A DNA stretch of 64,000 nucleotides from Ursus arctos (taxonomy: Eukaryota; Chordata; Mammalia; Carnivora; Ursidae). This document shows positions 36,228 through 48,858 of this stretch, piece after piece; the first letter of the stretch is position 1; every line of letters begins with the position of its first letter. The DNA lies in NCBI RefSeq assembly GCF_023065955.2, contig NW_026623089.1, positions 33,758,767-33,822,766 on the forward strand, read 5' to 3'. The position numbers and the translations under genes were made by a program. Below the pieces are notes generated by a model. The model did not search any database and was not told the origin of the DNA. It saw nothing but the letters and a program-made list of their open reading frames with translations.

Positions 36228-39200
36228 GTGAGTGGAAATAGTAACACCGCAACAAACAAAACCACCAACAACAAAATCCCCAATGTAGTTAGTCTTCAAT
36301 ATTTTCTAGATTTCTGCTCAGCTTTACACAGTCTCCAAAAAGAAGTTTCACTGAGCTCTTTCAGGATTAAACATTTTCTCCCCAAATGCTTTATTTTCTT
36401 ATGGTACAAAAGTCAATTTCATTTAACTGTTATTTTGAAAGGGTGAATTCCATTTAGTGCTCTCAACCACACGTTTTAAAAATAATAACAATACATTTGG
36501 CAGTGTGCATTCTCGTGCTAGTCAGCATTGTTATGTGTGACAGAAAAAGAAGTCACCCCATCAGAAATCTGTCCAGCGCAGCTGTGTACCCCTCAGTGAC
36601 AAGCCAAACCACTGCTAGGAATTGTGTCGCTGGGAATCAAACTGAACTCTTCCCAAGTGAAACAGATTCCTGTTATATGGCACTTTGAAAAATGACTAAT
36701 GTATTTGAGCATCTTTATTACGACTTTTTAAAAGCTTCCCTGTTTTTTTTTCTTTTTTAAGTTCCTTTCCAATGATGAAATAATTGTGGGCTGAGATTGG
36801 GCAGAATCATAATTGACTGGGGCATTTGATGTGATGCTGAGCCGATGACTTCAATATTTAAATCCAAAGATAAATCTGATCAGTTGCGGTTCGGTGTTCT
36901 ACCAGTAGAATACAATAGAATTATTTATAAGAACGAAGTTTTTAAAGTGCTTAAAATAATTGAGTTTATTTTCAAAAGTAAGATGAAAAATAAGGTTACT
37001 TTTGCCCTGTAGTTGGAAAAGTGCAATGTTCTCTCTGCTATTTGTAAGCAAGCAGACTTAGTTTTACCTTAAAAAGAAAAGAAAAAGCAGAGACCATTGA
37101 AATCAAGTAGTGAAAAAAAATTATAAAAGAATTATAAAAAAGAATTACAGCTATTTGTCTCTACTTTGATGACTTCTTAGTTCTGAATATTCATCCACAT
37201 TTCTAATGTATTTATTCAAATCTCAACTTCAGTATACTCCTAAAAGATAACTGTAGGCCCATCTAAAGATATATTCATAATTCCGTTTTGAAAGGACTTT
37301 AAAACACATTAATTGTAATTATGAAGTTTGTAATTTTACAGTTTTTCAGAAAATCAAACATCATTAGGTCTTGTTCTCACTCTAAGAAAACTGTGCCGAG
37401 AGGAAGAAAGCCAAGCAGCAGAGATGCCTCCCTTTTATCCTCTGTCAGAGAATAGAGTCTAGGAAGGCCTAACCCAAACGTGAACAGCATTATGAGATGA
37501 GGGCAAATGTAGCCCTTTGTTTCTAAACTGCTTGTGCTTTAAAAAAAAAAAAAAGTGTGGGTGGGGGCATGGAATATTCCTGTCTTTTTCTAACTGGTGG
37601 TATGTTTGGGATGAGGGAGAAGAATCCCCTTTGATAGTCTTAATCGCATATGTATTCTAAAAGAATGAACATTCATTGCTAGCATTCTAGTTATTCTTTT
37701 TTTGCAGCGAACTACAAGCACAAAGTGGTTTTCGTATTCTAGTCCCTCTCCTTTTTTTCTAGATGGGGATCTGAAAAAAAGAATTCTGAAAGAAAAAGTC
37801 CCACAGTTATAAAAATAACAGAACTGGCTTTAACTTTTTATGTCTGTTTTTAAGTCACAGACACAAAAGTTTACAAACTAAATTCCCTTTTTACTTATTA
37901 TTATTCACCCTTTTTACTATTATTCACAAGATGCTGCAAGTCCTAGGATTAGACAAGAATTATATTTAGTTGTCTAGTCAGAAATGGGATTTTGCATTCC
38001 CTATCTAGAGAGTATACCTTTTATAAGTCTCGATGTTCTCTCTCTTTTTTTTAAAGCTAAGCTAAAGCTTTTTGTTTTAAAATGGTTTTGTTTTACATGT
38101 GAGTGGATAGTAATCTACATTCACTTGGTCTAGTGAAAATGTTCCCCCATCCACACCTCCTGTAAGTGTAGCTAGTTTCTAGATAGCTAAACAATCCATG
38201 TTGGCATCTTAGCATTTTACTCTATACAAGCCCTTCAGGTTGGAATCCATGTAATCTAAACAAAAAGAATTAACATCTGCAGCTTTTATCCATGTGCATA
38301 GAATTGGGTTTCTTTGCAACACACTGAGCTTTGTGGACTGGTGTGTGCCTTGGAATAGAAGACTGTTTTTTAAAGGAATTCATTTTGACTCTTCTAGGTA
38401 GTCTTGAATCGAATACAATGCAGTTCACTTGAACAATAAACATTTATTGAGCATCCCCGTGTTACTGGCCCAGAGCAAGTTCATGTCCATGCCAAACTGA
38501 ATGAACATCCCACTGTCGTGTTAAACAGGTCATCATCTACAGAGTCAGAGATTTCAGAAGCAAAGAAGACAAGAAATGTATTAATAGAATGCTAACTCAG
38601 AAGTACTTGGATACTAAATTATATTCTTCAACACAGTGATTCTCAGATTTGGTTTTTAAATACTTCAGGGCATTTTTTATTACTTCTAGAGGGTATTGTG
38701 GTTATGGAATTCTGAAAAGTCTTTCAGATACTGTATATAGCGTGATCCTGGACTAGACATGGTTCAATAGTGCTCAACAGGTGAGATTTTTAGGTGTCCA
38801 GATTGATTTTCACCTCACTGTAGGCCAAAAACTGTCCTTTAACATGTTACAGTGACTAAAATGTTATCACTCAAGAATTATTCCTTTGAATCTTGTGAGG
38901 CTTTTTCTTTTTGATATCTTCCCATTGTAGACAGGGAGTATTATCACTAATAAATTATTCTACCAAACAGAAACACACAAACCCTTCTAAAGAAACAAGG
39001 CAACCTGTTTTAAGCAGTATTGCCCTGGCTGAATTTAAGTTGGTGCTTCCAGTCTTTTTGACAAGCCTTCCTTTTTAAAATTCAGGTTGGGGAAAAAAAA
39101 TCATAGGCCTAAAAAAATTAACCAGAAAATGGGAAAATATCAATGGAAAATCTAGATGTTTACCCAAAGTTAGATTGCCTGATTATTGGTTGCTCTAGGT

Positions 39201-40218
39201 TAAATAATACACATTCCTGTTGTCTCTTGTCCATCCCTTCCATTGCTGGTCAGTGACAGTGGCAAGTCAAGGATGGTTCGCCTTGAGTCTCTCGGTGTTT
39301 CTCGGGTCTTGTTCTCCTTCCACTCCCCACCTCTTCCCACCACCATCCTAGGAAATACTCTAGGTAGACTCACCATGCCATCATGTGGCTAAAGTTTACA
39401 TATTCTTCAGAGAGTCAGTACCAGAAAAGGGGTAGTCTGTCTGGTTCTCTACTTGCCACCACCTGCAGGTACAACAGCATGTCGCCACTCTTTATTCAAG
39501 TAATGTGAACAGCATGTCTTCCTGAATCTCAATACAGAAATAGCCCTGTTGTATTTCCCTGGGGGATTAGGACCTCTCTAGAATGTATCTCTTTGCTCTG
39601 AGAGGAAATGAATGCCAGGCTTGGGGATTATAAAGAGGCCACCGGGAAAAGGTGGAGAATGAAGCGTCTGATCCCTGTATGCTCCCCCAGGTTATAAACA
39701 TGAGTGTTCTGACCCCAGCTTAGACTCTGACCCCAAGAGGCTTAGATATCTAATCTGAGGACTGCCTCAGTGATCAAGCTTTGGGTTCCATCCACTTCCA
39801 GCTTTAATCATGCTTGGAAAAGCCTCAGACTTCCTCTTTAATTAGGGACACGTGAGCTGTTCTACTTCATGACTTCCTTCTGACAGTTTATCAGCCAGGT
39901 CCTGCAGAACAGATCAGTTCTGAGAGATAGCTCATCTGAGTCCCTGGAGCCTACATTTGCTTGTCATCTTTGGATCTCCTGCCTTTCCTATTGCTCTGAT
40001 AATTCTTTCCCGTCTGTTTTTCCCCTACTAATATTCTGTGATAGATCCTGAAATTTCCTTCTCTGCCTTTTCCCCCCCACTGACTATTATGAGGATGGCT
40101 TTTCTGGGAGGAACACAAAACAATAAAAAAAAACTTTTGAGGTAAATATTCAGTGACATACGGTGTACATTTAGAGAACATCCTGAATTTTTCTTAGAGC
40201 ATTTATTTCAGACATTCT

Positions 40219-40412
40219 GGGGCGCCCAGGTGGCCCAGTTGGTTAAGTGACTGCCTTGGGCTCAGGTCATGATCCTGGAGTTCCAGGTTTGAGTCCTGCG
40301 TTGGTCTCCCTGCTCAGCCGGGAGTCTGCTTCTCCCTCTGACCCTCCCCCTCTCATGCTCTCTCTCTCTCTCATTCTCTCTCTCTCAAATAAATAAAATA
40401 TTTAAAAAATAA
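40219..40412 (+). mobile_element. CAN-SINE, sense
   Basis: GGGGCGCCCAGGTGGCCCAG head, 'ctccctgctcagccgggagtctgcttctccctctg' body, CT-rich stretch, and AAATAAATAAAATA tail. The 15-bp duplication 'tatttcagacattct' against 'tatttcagatattct' flanks it (40204-40218 and 40413-40427). Confidence 0.95.
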
Positions 40413-40914
40413 TATTTCAGATATTCTGTACAAACATTCTGGTAGTTCATAAGTATTAGTGATCACATCCTGATTTGTGACTTAGGAAATAGGAGGATCG
40501 TAACCATATCCTTTTGTTGTTGTTGTTCTATAAATGGTAGCAGGCAGAAATCATACCAGATTTCTCAGTAGTAGAAGTTTTCTCTTCACCAAGTCCCAAG
40601 TTCAGTATGAGTTGTCCCAGATAAACTCCAGATTTGGCACACTGACTTGATTAACTGGATTGCTTTTAGGGTTAAGGATTTTTTAATGCTAGTACATGCT
40701 TGTGTTCTCTCTCACCCTGAAAAGCTAACACTCACCCACAACTGATATCAAACTTTGCCATATCATTGGCAGGTTGAGTAACTTTAGCATAAAGCCAAAG
40801 TAAGTCTGGGACGAATTGGTGCTTATGGAGCAGAAACCAAGCCAAGTTAATATTAAGCAAAGATTTATGAGTAGAGAGAAAAACACCCCCTGGGCAAAAC
40901 TAAACATTTGAGCA

Positions 40915-41105
40915 CCACTCTGTGCTGAGCCGTGTGTTTAGAGCTCTCATGTATGTTTAATCGTCATGATAACCTTATGAGATTGTAAGTGGTAGTCTTT
41001 TCATTTTAGTGATAAGGAAGCAGAGTTCAAAGGGGGTGATTGGCCAAGGCCACAATAAGTAAAAATGCCAAGATTGAAACTCCGATTTCCAGACTTCAAG
41101 TATGG
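40915..41105 (-). repeat. MIR SINE, antisense
   Basis: 'tcatgtatgtttaatcgtcatgataaccttatgagatt', 'cattttagtgataaggaagcagagttcaaaggg' and 'aaaatgccaagattgaaactccgatttccagac' are reverse-complement MIR landmarks in order. Confidence 0.75.
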
Positions 41106-44100
41106 ATATTCTTTGCACAGAAGGAAGCTTCTTTATCAAGCTGAGATCTGAGATGTTGTCTCAGTAACAGTATTAACAGTCAACTTGGTACCAATCTGAT
41201 TTAATCAAGTTAAACACTTAACCTCTCTGGCTTAGTTTGTTGTTCATACCACTTGTTTGAAAATATTCTTAACTTCCCAATATTTGGTGCAGAATGGAAG
41301 TTTATGAGCACATTTCCTCTACTTAAGGTGTGTGAACTGCCTTGTGAACCAATTTGGCAATTGTGGAAAACCTAGACAGTCCAGCTTCTAGTTGAATTGT
41401 GCTTTCTTTCCGAAGTCCAGACCTCTTCGTCCTCCTGAGGTGCCTTATACTTTCCCGTCTGCTTTGTTCTTATTTCCAAAGGGAAGAAAATGTGGCTTCT
41501 AGATTCACAATTTGGAATCTGGAAAGATGAATGTGTTGATATTTCCCTTGGGAGTTCTCATTCCTGCTCTACCCCATTTGGTTCTCATAGTGTCTCAAAT
41601 TTAGACACTACCTATGGCTGCCTTTGAAATACAGTTAAATGATAGGAACTACCCAGTGTAGTCATCATGATTTTCTCTCTGGTGAGCTAAAGTCCCTTTC
41701 AGATCTCTGTGAAGATTCAGAAGCAAATCCAAGGAACCATAATTGGGGTTTGGATTCAATTTCAGAGGCATAGTCCCCGCAACCCAGAGGAATTTATAGA
41801 TTTCTATATGCTACACAGAACTGCAGTAGTCTTGTTTCCCTCTCCAGCTGTGGCACAGGGAAGCTCATCACAAGAGCCAATATGTAGATTAGAGTCATAG
41901 TAGTGTTGCTGTTCCCATTCATGAGAAGACTTGAGTTGTCTTAGGAGCACAGAGCATCTCACCCAAAGTACAAAATGCCATTGGCTACCAGACCTGCTCG
42001 TTTCCACCCCTGTGGTGACCAGACAGATCCTGTGAACACTGTCTGGATAGGAAGGAAAAAATACAAAGTGGTCCGAAAACTCCTGACCTCCACATGGCCT
42101 CTGGCTATGCCTGCTGTCACTTCCAACTGTCTGAATTCCAGCCTCCACCTGTATGCCCTGCTCCTGGGAGCTGCACTGTCCCCATCTTCTACAGAGGATA
42201 GTTTAGACTGAGGATTCACTGTCAGAGGCTTAGTAAAGGTAGTTTGACTACGTTTTCTGAATAAGACACATCCTTGATCAAAGGCTCACATTTCATGAGG
42301 AGGGTTGAGATCACAAGATATACATAAGTCCATGAAGGTTTTAGTTTACTTCTGCCAGATCCTTACTGCCTTTCTTCTGTTTTTCTCTCCTTCTCCCAAG
42401 TAGTCAAAGTGGGTAGCCCTCCTCATGGCTCAGTTTCACCCACATCAGAGGAAGGGAATCTATGTGGGACTTTCCTGTATTAACTGGTGATATTCACTTT
42501 AAAGAATCCTTTAAAACCTAGTCTCTAAAACTAGTTGTACATTTTGACATCTGTAGGTGAAGTTTTATGTTCTATATACAAAAGTGTTTCAGATTAGAAA
42601 TTTTTAGGACTTAAGGAAGGCTTATCCTGTGTTTCTGTTAGTCACCTATGTTGTGGATGAATTAAATTAGTCTCTCTCTCTTTTTTTTCAATGCTGTTTT
42701 TACCAAACATGGCTACTTTTCTCAATAATTAGAAACTCTGTTTAGTACTTAAATAACACCACTCTTGTGTTAGAGCCCAGCGTGAGGCTAGCCTGCAGGA
42801 AGTGTGCTTTTAGTGAAGATTTGCTGATTGAATAAAGGACCAAATATAAACAGCAGTTGTTTGACTATTACTTACTTTTCTTCAAGGGTGATCACAGTAT
42901 TAGACCTTCTGTAGTTAAAACATGGATTAGGGTAGAAAGAGAGATGGGAAATCTTCATACTCTTTCCCAAAACAACTCTTTAGTCACCTTGGTTTCCTCT
43001 AGCTTCTCAACAAATTGCTCTTCACACGAGTGAGATTTCATTAGCTCAAATGTCTGCAGACTTTTTGGTGGCCAAGAAAATGACTGTATATAAGGTTGTA
43101 AGTGGAAATGATTTATTTATAATTTGCTTTCATAAAAGCATAAATGAGTGAGGGTTTGCTTCCTATCAAAAGTACTTAACTGCCAGCAACATCAGTCATG
43201 ACCTAATCTTTGGCATGTGAAGATGATTTTCTAATAGCCAGATCCATGAAGTAATAGAGGGTTTGTTCTATGGAAGGCACCTTCTCTGACATCCAAGGAT
43301 CCCTAAAATTCCTTTGGAGACCACTATGCTGTAGAAGAACCTGGGGTTTTAGTAACTTTGTGGTTAACTCTCCTCCTTAACTGGAGCTTCAAGCTTGCAG
43401 GTGATATACCTTCTTTCTAAATCAGATGCAATCCTGAGTCCTTTCTAGGTGTGGAAGACAAGTGCCATTCAGCCCCTTGCCAGCATTCTTCCCCTGGCTG
43501 TTCACCAGGCTGGTGGAGTGTTTACTGTCTTATTCCAGTCCATGAGAAGCTTGGTCTTTGGAAAATTGGTGTTTAATTTCCAGTTCCTGAGGTTGCTTAT
43601 TTTAGTAAGTCCATTGACTAATAAGGGAAATTCATTAATGACTACATTTAATTATTTCTACCTTCAATGTGTTTGGTCTCTGCTACTGGAATACTATTAG
43701 CCATGGGAGGAAGTCCTCAAGCCATCGGAAGTTGTTGGGCTGAAGTATGAGGACTCACTGAACTCTGATATTCAGGGTATGTGCGTGACTCTTATTGCAT
43801 AATCTGAATGAATGTGATTCCTGGATCCTGCCCCAAGACTGCAATCAGAGTCCACTTGGGCTGTAATCAGCAATGTCCTTTGGTTAATATGACTCAGAAA
43901 TTCTGATCATGATGGGATTATTGGGATAGCTTTCTGCTGTTCTGTCTTCAGTAGTACCTATTGTAGGGCTCAGTTATTGCCAGCTTATTTTCTTACCTTC
44001 TGAACATTCCAGAATCTGTTGGTTGCAGATCATTCTTCCTCTTAAAAACAGGCGCTTAGGAAATAGTCACCAATATTAGGCCATCTGGTATGGAGAGAAA

Positions 44101-44797
44101 TTTTGGAGAAGTTAAGTAGAAAGACATCCTTTCTGTCATAGCAACACAGCTTTTCTTACCGGCTCTGCAGCTTCCTGCTGCAGGAACCAGTACTATTTGG
44201 CTTTCCTTCTGTTTGTAGAAATCTGGTGGGGTTCTTACACCATTCAACCCTTCAACTCTTGTATCTGCTACAAAATTCCTCCTCTACCCCACTGGCTTGT
44301 GCTGCTTTCCTTCTCCCCAAATACTAATTCCCACGGAGATCTGTTGTGTGATGTGACGGTCTTTGCACACTGGCTGTGACCCAGGTCATCATCCACCTAC
44401 CCTCTTCTCCTTTCTAAATACCATATGTAGGTGTTTGAGGGAAATGGGTTCTTTGGTCATTCCCCAGGGGTAGGGCTAAGTCTTCTGGACTTAAGTCATA
44501 TGAGTAGCCTGAAAGAAATGGTCATACGTGGAGGAAGTGACATCCAGTATCAAGTAAACAATTACCTTCAGGCAATTTGGATCCAGGTAAGTAACTGCTC
44601 CCTGTCTCTCCTTGACACCTTTATGGTGAGGGTAATTCTAGGATATCAGACCTTTGGAATGTTCCAATTTCCAAATGCCTTCTGTATAGGTGTTTTGTAA
44701 ATATACCAATATAAAGGTCTATGTAGAAGAAATGTGGCAAAGAGTGCAGACCAGACCTCTGGATTTATAGCAGAGTACAGGATGGGTATGTTTTTAC

Positions 44798-44888
44798 TGC
44801 CTTCATAGCAGCTTAGTGTTTCCTGGTACATTGTAAGTGCTCAATAAATGTTCATTGCTGCTATTATCATTACTAGTATTATTATTTA
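44798..44888 (+). repeat. MIR/L2-like 3' end
   Basis: 'cctggtacattgtaagtgctcaataaatgttcattgctgctattatcatta' is the common terminal motif of MIR (shared with L2) in sense. Only the end is preserved. Confidence 0.6.
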
Positions 44889-45465
44889 GAATTCAGTGTG
44901 AGAGGCTAGTGTGGAGATTTCTCAGTTGGGATAGAATATACTAAAAAATACATATTTTTCATTGTAGAGATTTATCTTAAGGTTATAAATATATTGCCTC
45001 TAGTTAAAATGAGCAGTTAATTCTTTCTATAGCTTAATCTTAATATAGCAGTGTGACTGTAGTAATTGCTTTTTGTCTTAGAGGTCAGTAAATAGGGCTA
45101 TTTATAATTAACTTGTTAGGGCATTGTTTGAAATGCTTTGCCTACCCAGGGCCCACTCCAGTGGACTAAACAGTTAGAAATTAGAACAGGAAGATTGCTG
45201 ATAGATCCTTTTATACTGTTGCTAAAGTTCCGATTATGTAAATTTGTGTGTGTACTGTGTAAATTCTAATTTTTTTTTCATTTTATTTTTAAATATGAGG
45301 AGCTCCCCTACTTGAGTTGTAAGACTGATGTGGACACTCTTCATGATACCTAACATGGGTTTTCCTTTTCTTAATTATACTGCATGATCTTTAAATAGTT
45401 CTTTCTTCCCCTGGGCAAAAGTACCTTCTAAACATTTATACCGAATTGTGTTTATTTTCTTGCAG

Positions 45466-45647
45466 TTGAATTGGCAATGATCATGGACCGTTTGTACGGT
45501 GGCGTCTGCTATGCTGGCATCGATACGGACCCAGAGCTGAAGTACCCCAAAGGTGCTGGCCGTGTGGCGTTCTCCAATCAGCAGAGTTACATTGCAGCCA
45601 TCAGCGCTCGCTTTGTGCAGCTCCAACACAACGACATTGACAAACGG
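45466..45647 (+). CDS. CPEB3: CPEB3 internal exon: body of RRM2
   Basis: This 182-nt exon (phase 1 in, phase 0 out) completes a split valine codon and then encodes 60 residues, from ELAMIMDRLYGGVCYAGIDT to LQHNDIDKR. It contains helix 1 of RRM2, the RNP1-like strand GAGRVAFS, helix 2, and the strand leading out of RRM2. The acceptor is TTTATTTTCTTGCAG, ending at 45465, and the donor is GTGAGC at 45648. The stretch LQHNDIDKR is the best paralogue clue: I recall NDIDKR in CPEB3 but GEIDKR in CPEB4 and GDIDKR in CPEB2. The next residues expected (VEVKPYV and the ZZ zinc-binding domain) are on exons beyond the window. Base composition (about 52% GC) is higher than the flanking intron, as expected for coding sequence. 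Confidence 0.9.
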
Positions 45648-46022
45648 GTGAGCAACCACTCGGGGTATGATTGCTATGGGAAAGAAATGAAGTTTATTTT
45701 CTGGGCCCCCAAGGAGAAAAGCACCTCGTGATCATAAGTGAGCAGCTCTACCTTACATGCTATCAGTCCCGGAGTCCCTCTAGACTGCCTGAAAAAGAGA
45801 GTACCCACGGTATTTCAGGCGTTAATGAACCTTCTGCCTCACCCATCCCCAGGGTGATGTTACACTTATGAAAATAACCCTGCAGAATTTAGCATACCCA
45901 ACTGGTGCTGTTTAAAAGATGATGCCAACAGCGTATTAACAAAGGTTGCAAGCTGGTGACCTGTTTGACCCATGTGGTGCTCTTAAAACAAGTAAGTTTG
46001 GACTCACATTTAATGTTAATGT

Positions 46023-46230
46023 TCAGGAGTATACATAAAATTTTGAAATTCTGATTTCTCTTAAAATTGCAAGATCGCACATGATAGCAATCATTGGAGC
46101 CAAATAACTGCTGTCTGTTTCAGTTCCCTCCAATTCCCTGTAGTCCTCCAGTTCCCTTTCGTCCCATTCTTTAAACACACACACACACACACACACACAT
46201 GCATATACATTACCTGCCCTCTTCTGCTCC
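46023..46230. repeat. Region around (CA)12 microsatellite
   Basis: A perfect AC dinucleotide run of 12 units occupies 46175-46198, followed by ATGCATATACAT. It lies in otherwise unassigned intron and is a likely polymorphic marker. Confidence 0.9.
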
Positions 46231-46586
46231 ATGGTGTTGCCTGCCTGGCCACCAGAGGCATTCTGATTTGCTGCCTCTAATCTAAAGAGGGGACACATGA
46301 CAGAGTTGTAGGGAATTGGTGCACTCTGTTGATTTTGTGGACAGACATAGGTCTAAATCCCTAAAATCCCAGCTCTGCCACTCTTTGGAAGTTTGGGGAA
46401 ATAGAAGGTGGTAGGAAGAGATAATCTGAGACTATATTAATGGATTAATAGAGCAAGTAGGAGAATAGATCAGGTATTGAACACCTACCTCCCTTTGCAA
46501 TTGTACAGTGGCTGTTAACACTTCCAGCAAAGGATATTCTTGGGGCATACATTGGACAGGAATAAATAAAGTAGGAAATATGTTCT

Positions 46587-46756
46587 TTTTTTTTTTTTAA
46601 GATTTAGTTATTTGAGAGAGAGAGTGAGGGAGAGAGAGAGAGTCTTAAGCAGACTCCACACTGAGCGCACAGCCTGACACAGGGCTCAGTCTCAGGACCC
46701 TGAGATTGCGACCTGAGCCAAAACCAAGAGTCGGACGCTTACCGGCCAGGCACCCC
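46587..46756 (-). mobile_element. CAN-SINE, antisense
   Basis: Poly-T/TTTAAGATTTAGTTATTTGAGAGAGAGAG, 'cttaagcagactccacactgagcgcacagcctgacacagggctc', ending 'ggccaggcacccc'. The duplication 'aaatatgttct' against 'aaatacgttct' flanks it. A short piece of the head is missing near 46744. Confidence 0.92.
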
Positions 46757-47147
46757 AAATACGTTCTATTTTGAAGTTTCACCTATACTCTCTATGGTCG
46801 ACTTTGACTAATTTTGTGTAGCGACTTAAGTTTCTTAGAAGGTGAAAGTTTCAGTTGGTGGTGAATTCTTAAATATTCAGCAAGTTATGTTTTTATTAAG
46901 ACATATATCTGATCAAGTTTCAAAAGCCAGTGCCTAAAATAAACAGTTGCTACATTACCGGGCTCCTTATAAGTAAGTAGTGGTGGTTTGTTTGTTTTTT
47001 AATTAAAATAAACAAAATAATTCTTTTTTCAGAATTTTGAAACACTCTCTGAATTAGGGGAGACTCAGAGGTGTGATAAAGACTCAGCTCCATTCCTAGC
47101 TTTCAAGCACCCAGAGCATCGAGCTTCCCCTTTTGTAGCAGTAATCC

Positions 47148-47275
47148 CCCTACAGACTGTAAGCTCCACAGAGATAGGCACGGGGTCTGTCTCCTTCTCT
47201 GCTTCCTTCCCAGTGCTTACCCATTGCTTGATGTATACCGTAGAAGGTGCTCGATAAACCTTTGTTGAACTGACA
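47148..47275 (+). repeat. L2 LINE 3' end
   Basis: 'actgtaagctccacagagataggcacggggtctgtctcc' and 'gtgcttacccattgcttgatgtataccgtagaaggtgctcgataaacctttgttgaactga' are the classic L2 terminus. Confidence 0.85.
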
Positions 47276-47929
47276 AATAGTTATACTTAGAGGAGTTTCT
47301 TTACTGCTGCTGGTGCCAGTGGACTTTCTTGTCCCTGTGCTTTTGTGAGTCTGAAACACCGGATTTTAGACACCAAACATTTAGACTGCGATGGCACTTA
47401 CCACTGGTGATCCCAGGTCATAAACTTAACCTGAAGAGCCTTAGATTCTCATCTTTGTGCTTTCTGAAGCCAGAAGTAGTGACTGGACAGGAGGTGGTAC
47501 TAGGGAGATAGAGAAGGCTCCATTTCCCCATGCTTCTATCTTCCCTTTGCCCCCAGGCTAACAACCTCCTGGCCTATTCCTTAATGGAGGGAAGTACACT
47601 TGCCCCAGGGAATATGGCGATTTTTGAGCACCTTTTAAAATCACAGGAAATTCAGATGCTATTTGTTTTGTTGCCCACCCCTACTCCTTCCCCTGCTATA
47701 CTCAGGTCCTCAGTATTTCTTCCCACAAGAGTTAGACCTAGGTAAAAAAGAGAAAGGTGGCTTTGCTTTTGTGAGCATGATCATAGGCCACACTTATGAA
47801 AATGTATTTGGAACATCAAACTTCTGAGGACTCGAGAAAGTCATTGACTATTTTCTGCCTACTGCATTTGGGTCAGCTGTCGTTCCACCTTGTAGAGTAG
47901 TCCTTGATAAACATGTAGAGTAGCAGCCA

Positions 47930-48155
47930 GGTGCAGTGGAAAGAATATGGAGTTTAGAGCTAGAATAGATTTCAGTGCTTTTAAATCTCTGCTGCGTGAG
48001 TCCACGGTGACCCCAAGTCAGTTAATGCCGGGAGCCTTGGGTCCTCATCTATAACTCCCTCCCGGGGATGGTCTGAAGAGTAAATGCGATTTGAGGATTG
48101 AACAGCCAGAGCTATACGACCTTTGGATAGATGTTTAGTAACTAGCACTTGATGG
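47930..48155 (+). repeat. MIR SINE
   Basis: 'ggtgcagtggaaagaatatggagtttagagctagaatagatttcagtgctt', 'gtcctcatctataact' and 'gagtaaatgcgatttgaggattgaac' are diverged sense MIR landmarks. A 159-codon minus-strand frame across it (47981-48460) is antisense to the MIR and not coding. Confidence 0.65.
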
Positions 48156-48811
48156 TTCACAGTATTTGTCTTGCTACAAATGCACTTAATACTGACGTCG
48201 TTAATATTATGTAGCTTGAATTTTATCAGTTGTTCGCTGAAGATGTAGTGAACAGACAGATGGTTAGTGAAAAGAGCACTGGTCACACGGCTGGGTCTAC
48301 AGCTGGTCCTGTTCCCTGTGGGCTTTGTGACTTTGGGTAGGCCACTTGCATGCTGAGCTTCCATGTGTAATGAAGGCAGGAGGAATAGCCCTGTGGGAAA
48401 CCTGGAAGAGGAAGCAATATATACAACTACACATATGTAGATACATATGTATATAAGCAATTATATATTATATCTTATATATATATAAAGCAATAATGGT
48501 GTCTGGAAGGGACCTGTCCATTCTGCAATGCCCTGAGGTGAGAATCGTCTAAGGGAGAGAATTAGAAATCATTACAAGTGGCACAGTCCCTCCTCTCCTC
48601 TGCCTCCCAGCTCCATCTTCGTGCTCTTTGTTTTCCCTGCCCAATATGGAGACCACTTTCTTCATTACAAGAGATAAAAGCCAGCTTCCATCCTGAAATA
48701 GGTTCCTTTTTCACTGTTCTTCTGTGAACATTACATTCCCTTCCCCCAAATTGTTACTCTGTCCTCTTGTTTTCTTCTTAATTTGAATGTAGCCAGCAAT
48801 ACCTTATTTTT

Positions 48812-48858
48812 TTTTGACTCTGGCATTTTTTTTGACTCTGGCATTTTGACTCTGGCAT
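48812..48858. repeat. Three-copy 15-bp tandem repeat
   Basis: The unit TTTTGACTCTGGCAT occurs at 48812-48826 and 48830-48844, then as TTTGACTCTGGCAT at 48845-48858. It is a recent local slippage or duplication in plain intron. Confidence 0.95.

Larger units (their letters stand above)
36228..45465 (+). other. CPEB3: CPEB3 intron, 9.2 kb
   Basis: This intron lies between the linker/RRM2 exon and the RRM2 body exon. Only one intact CAN-SINE (40219-40412) and a few MIR-like traces (about 40915-41100 and 44800-44885) are recognisable. The stretches 36230-40200 and 41100-44790 look unique. Retention of sequence that is poor in young repeats near exons could reflect intronic regulatory elements, but no specific element is identifiable by eye. 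Confidence 0.85.

Noticed and set aside
36159..36446. 95-codon plus-strand frame over the second CPEB3 exon
   Set aside because: It is a different frame from the CPEB3 reading frame, running from the exon into the intron; a shadow.
41804..42219. Overlapping 78-114-codon frames on both strands near 42 kb
   Set aside because: No family recognised, no splice or poly-A signature and no repeat; insufficient for a gene call.
47981..48460. 159-codon minus-strand frame
   Set aside because: It runs antisense across a MIR and an AT-rich stretch, with no recognisable domain; probably chance.
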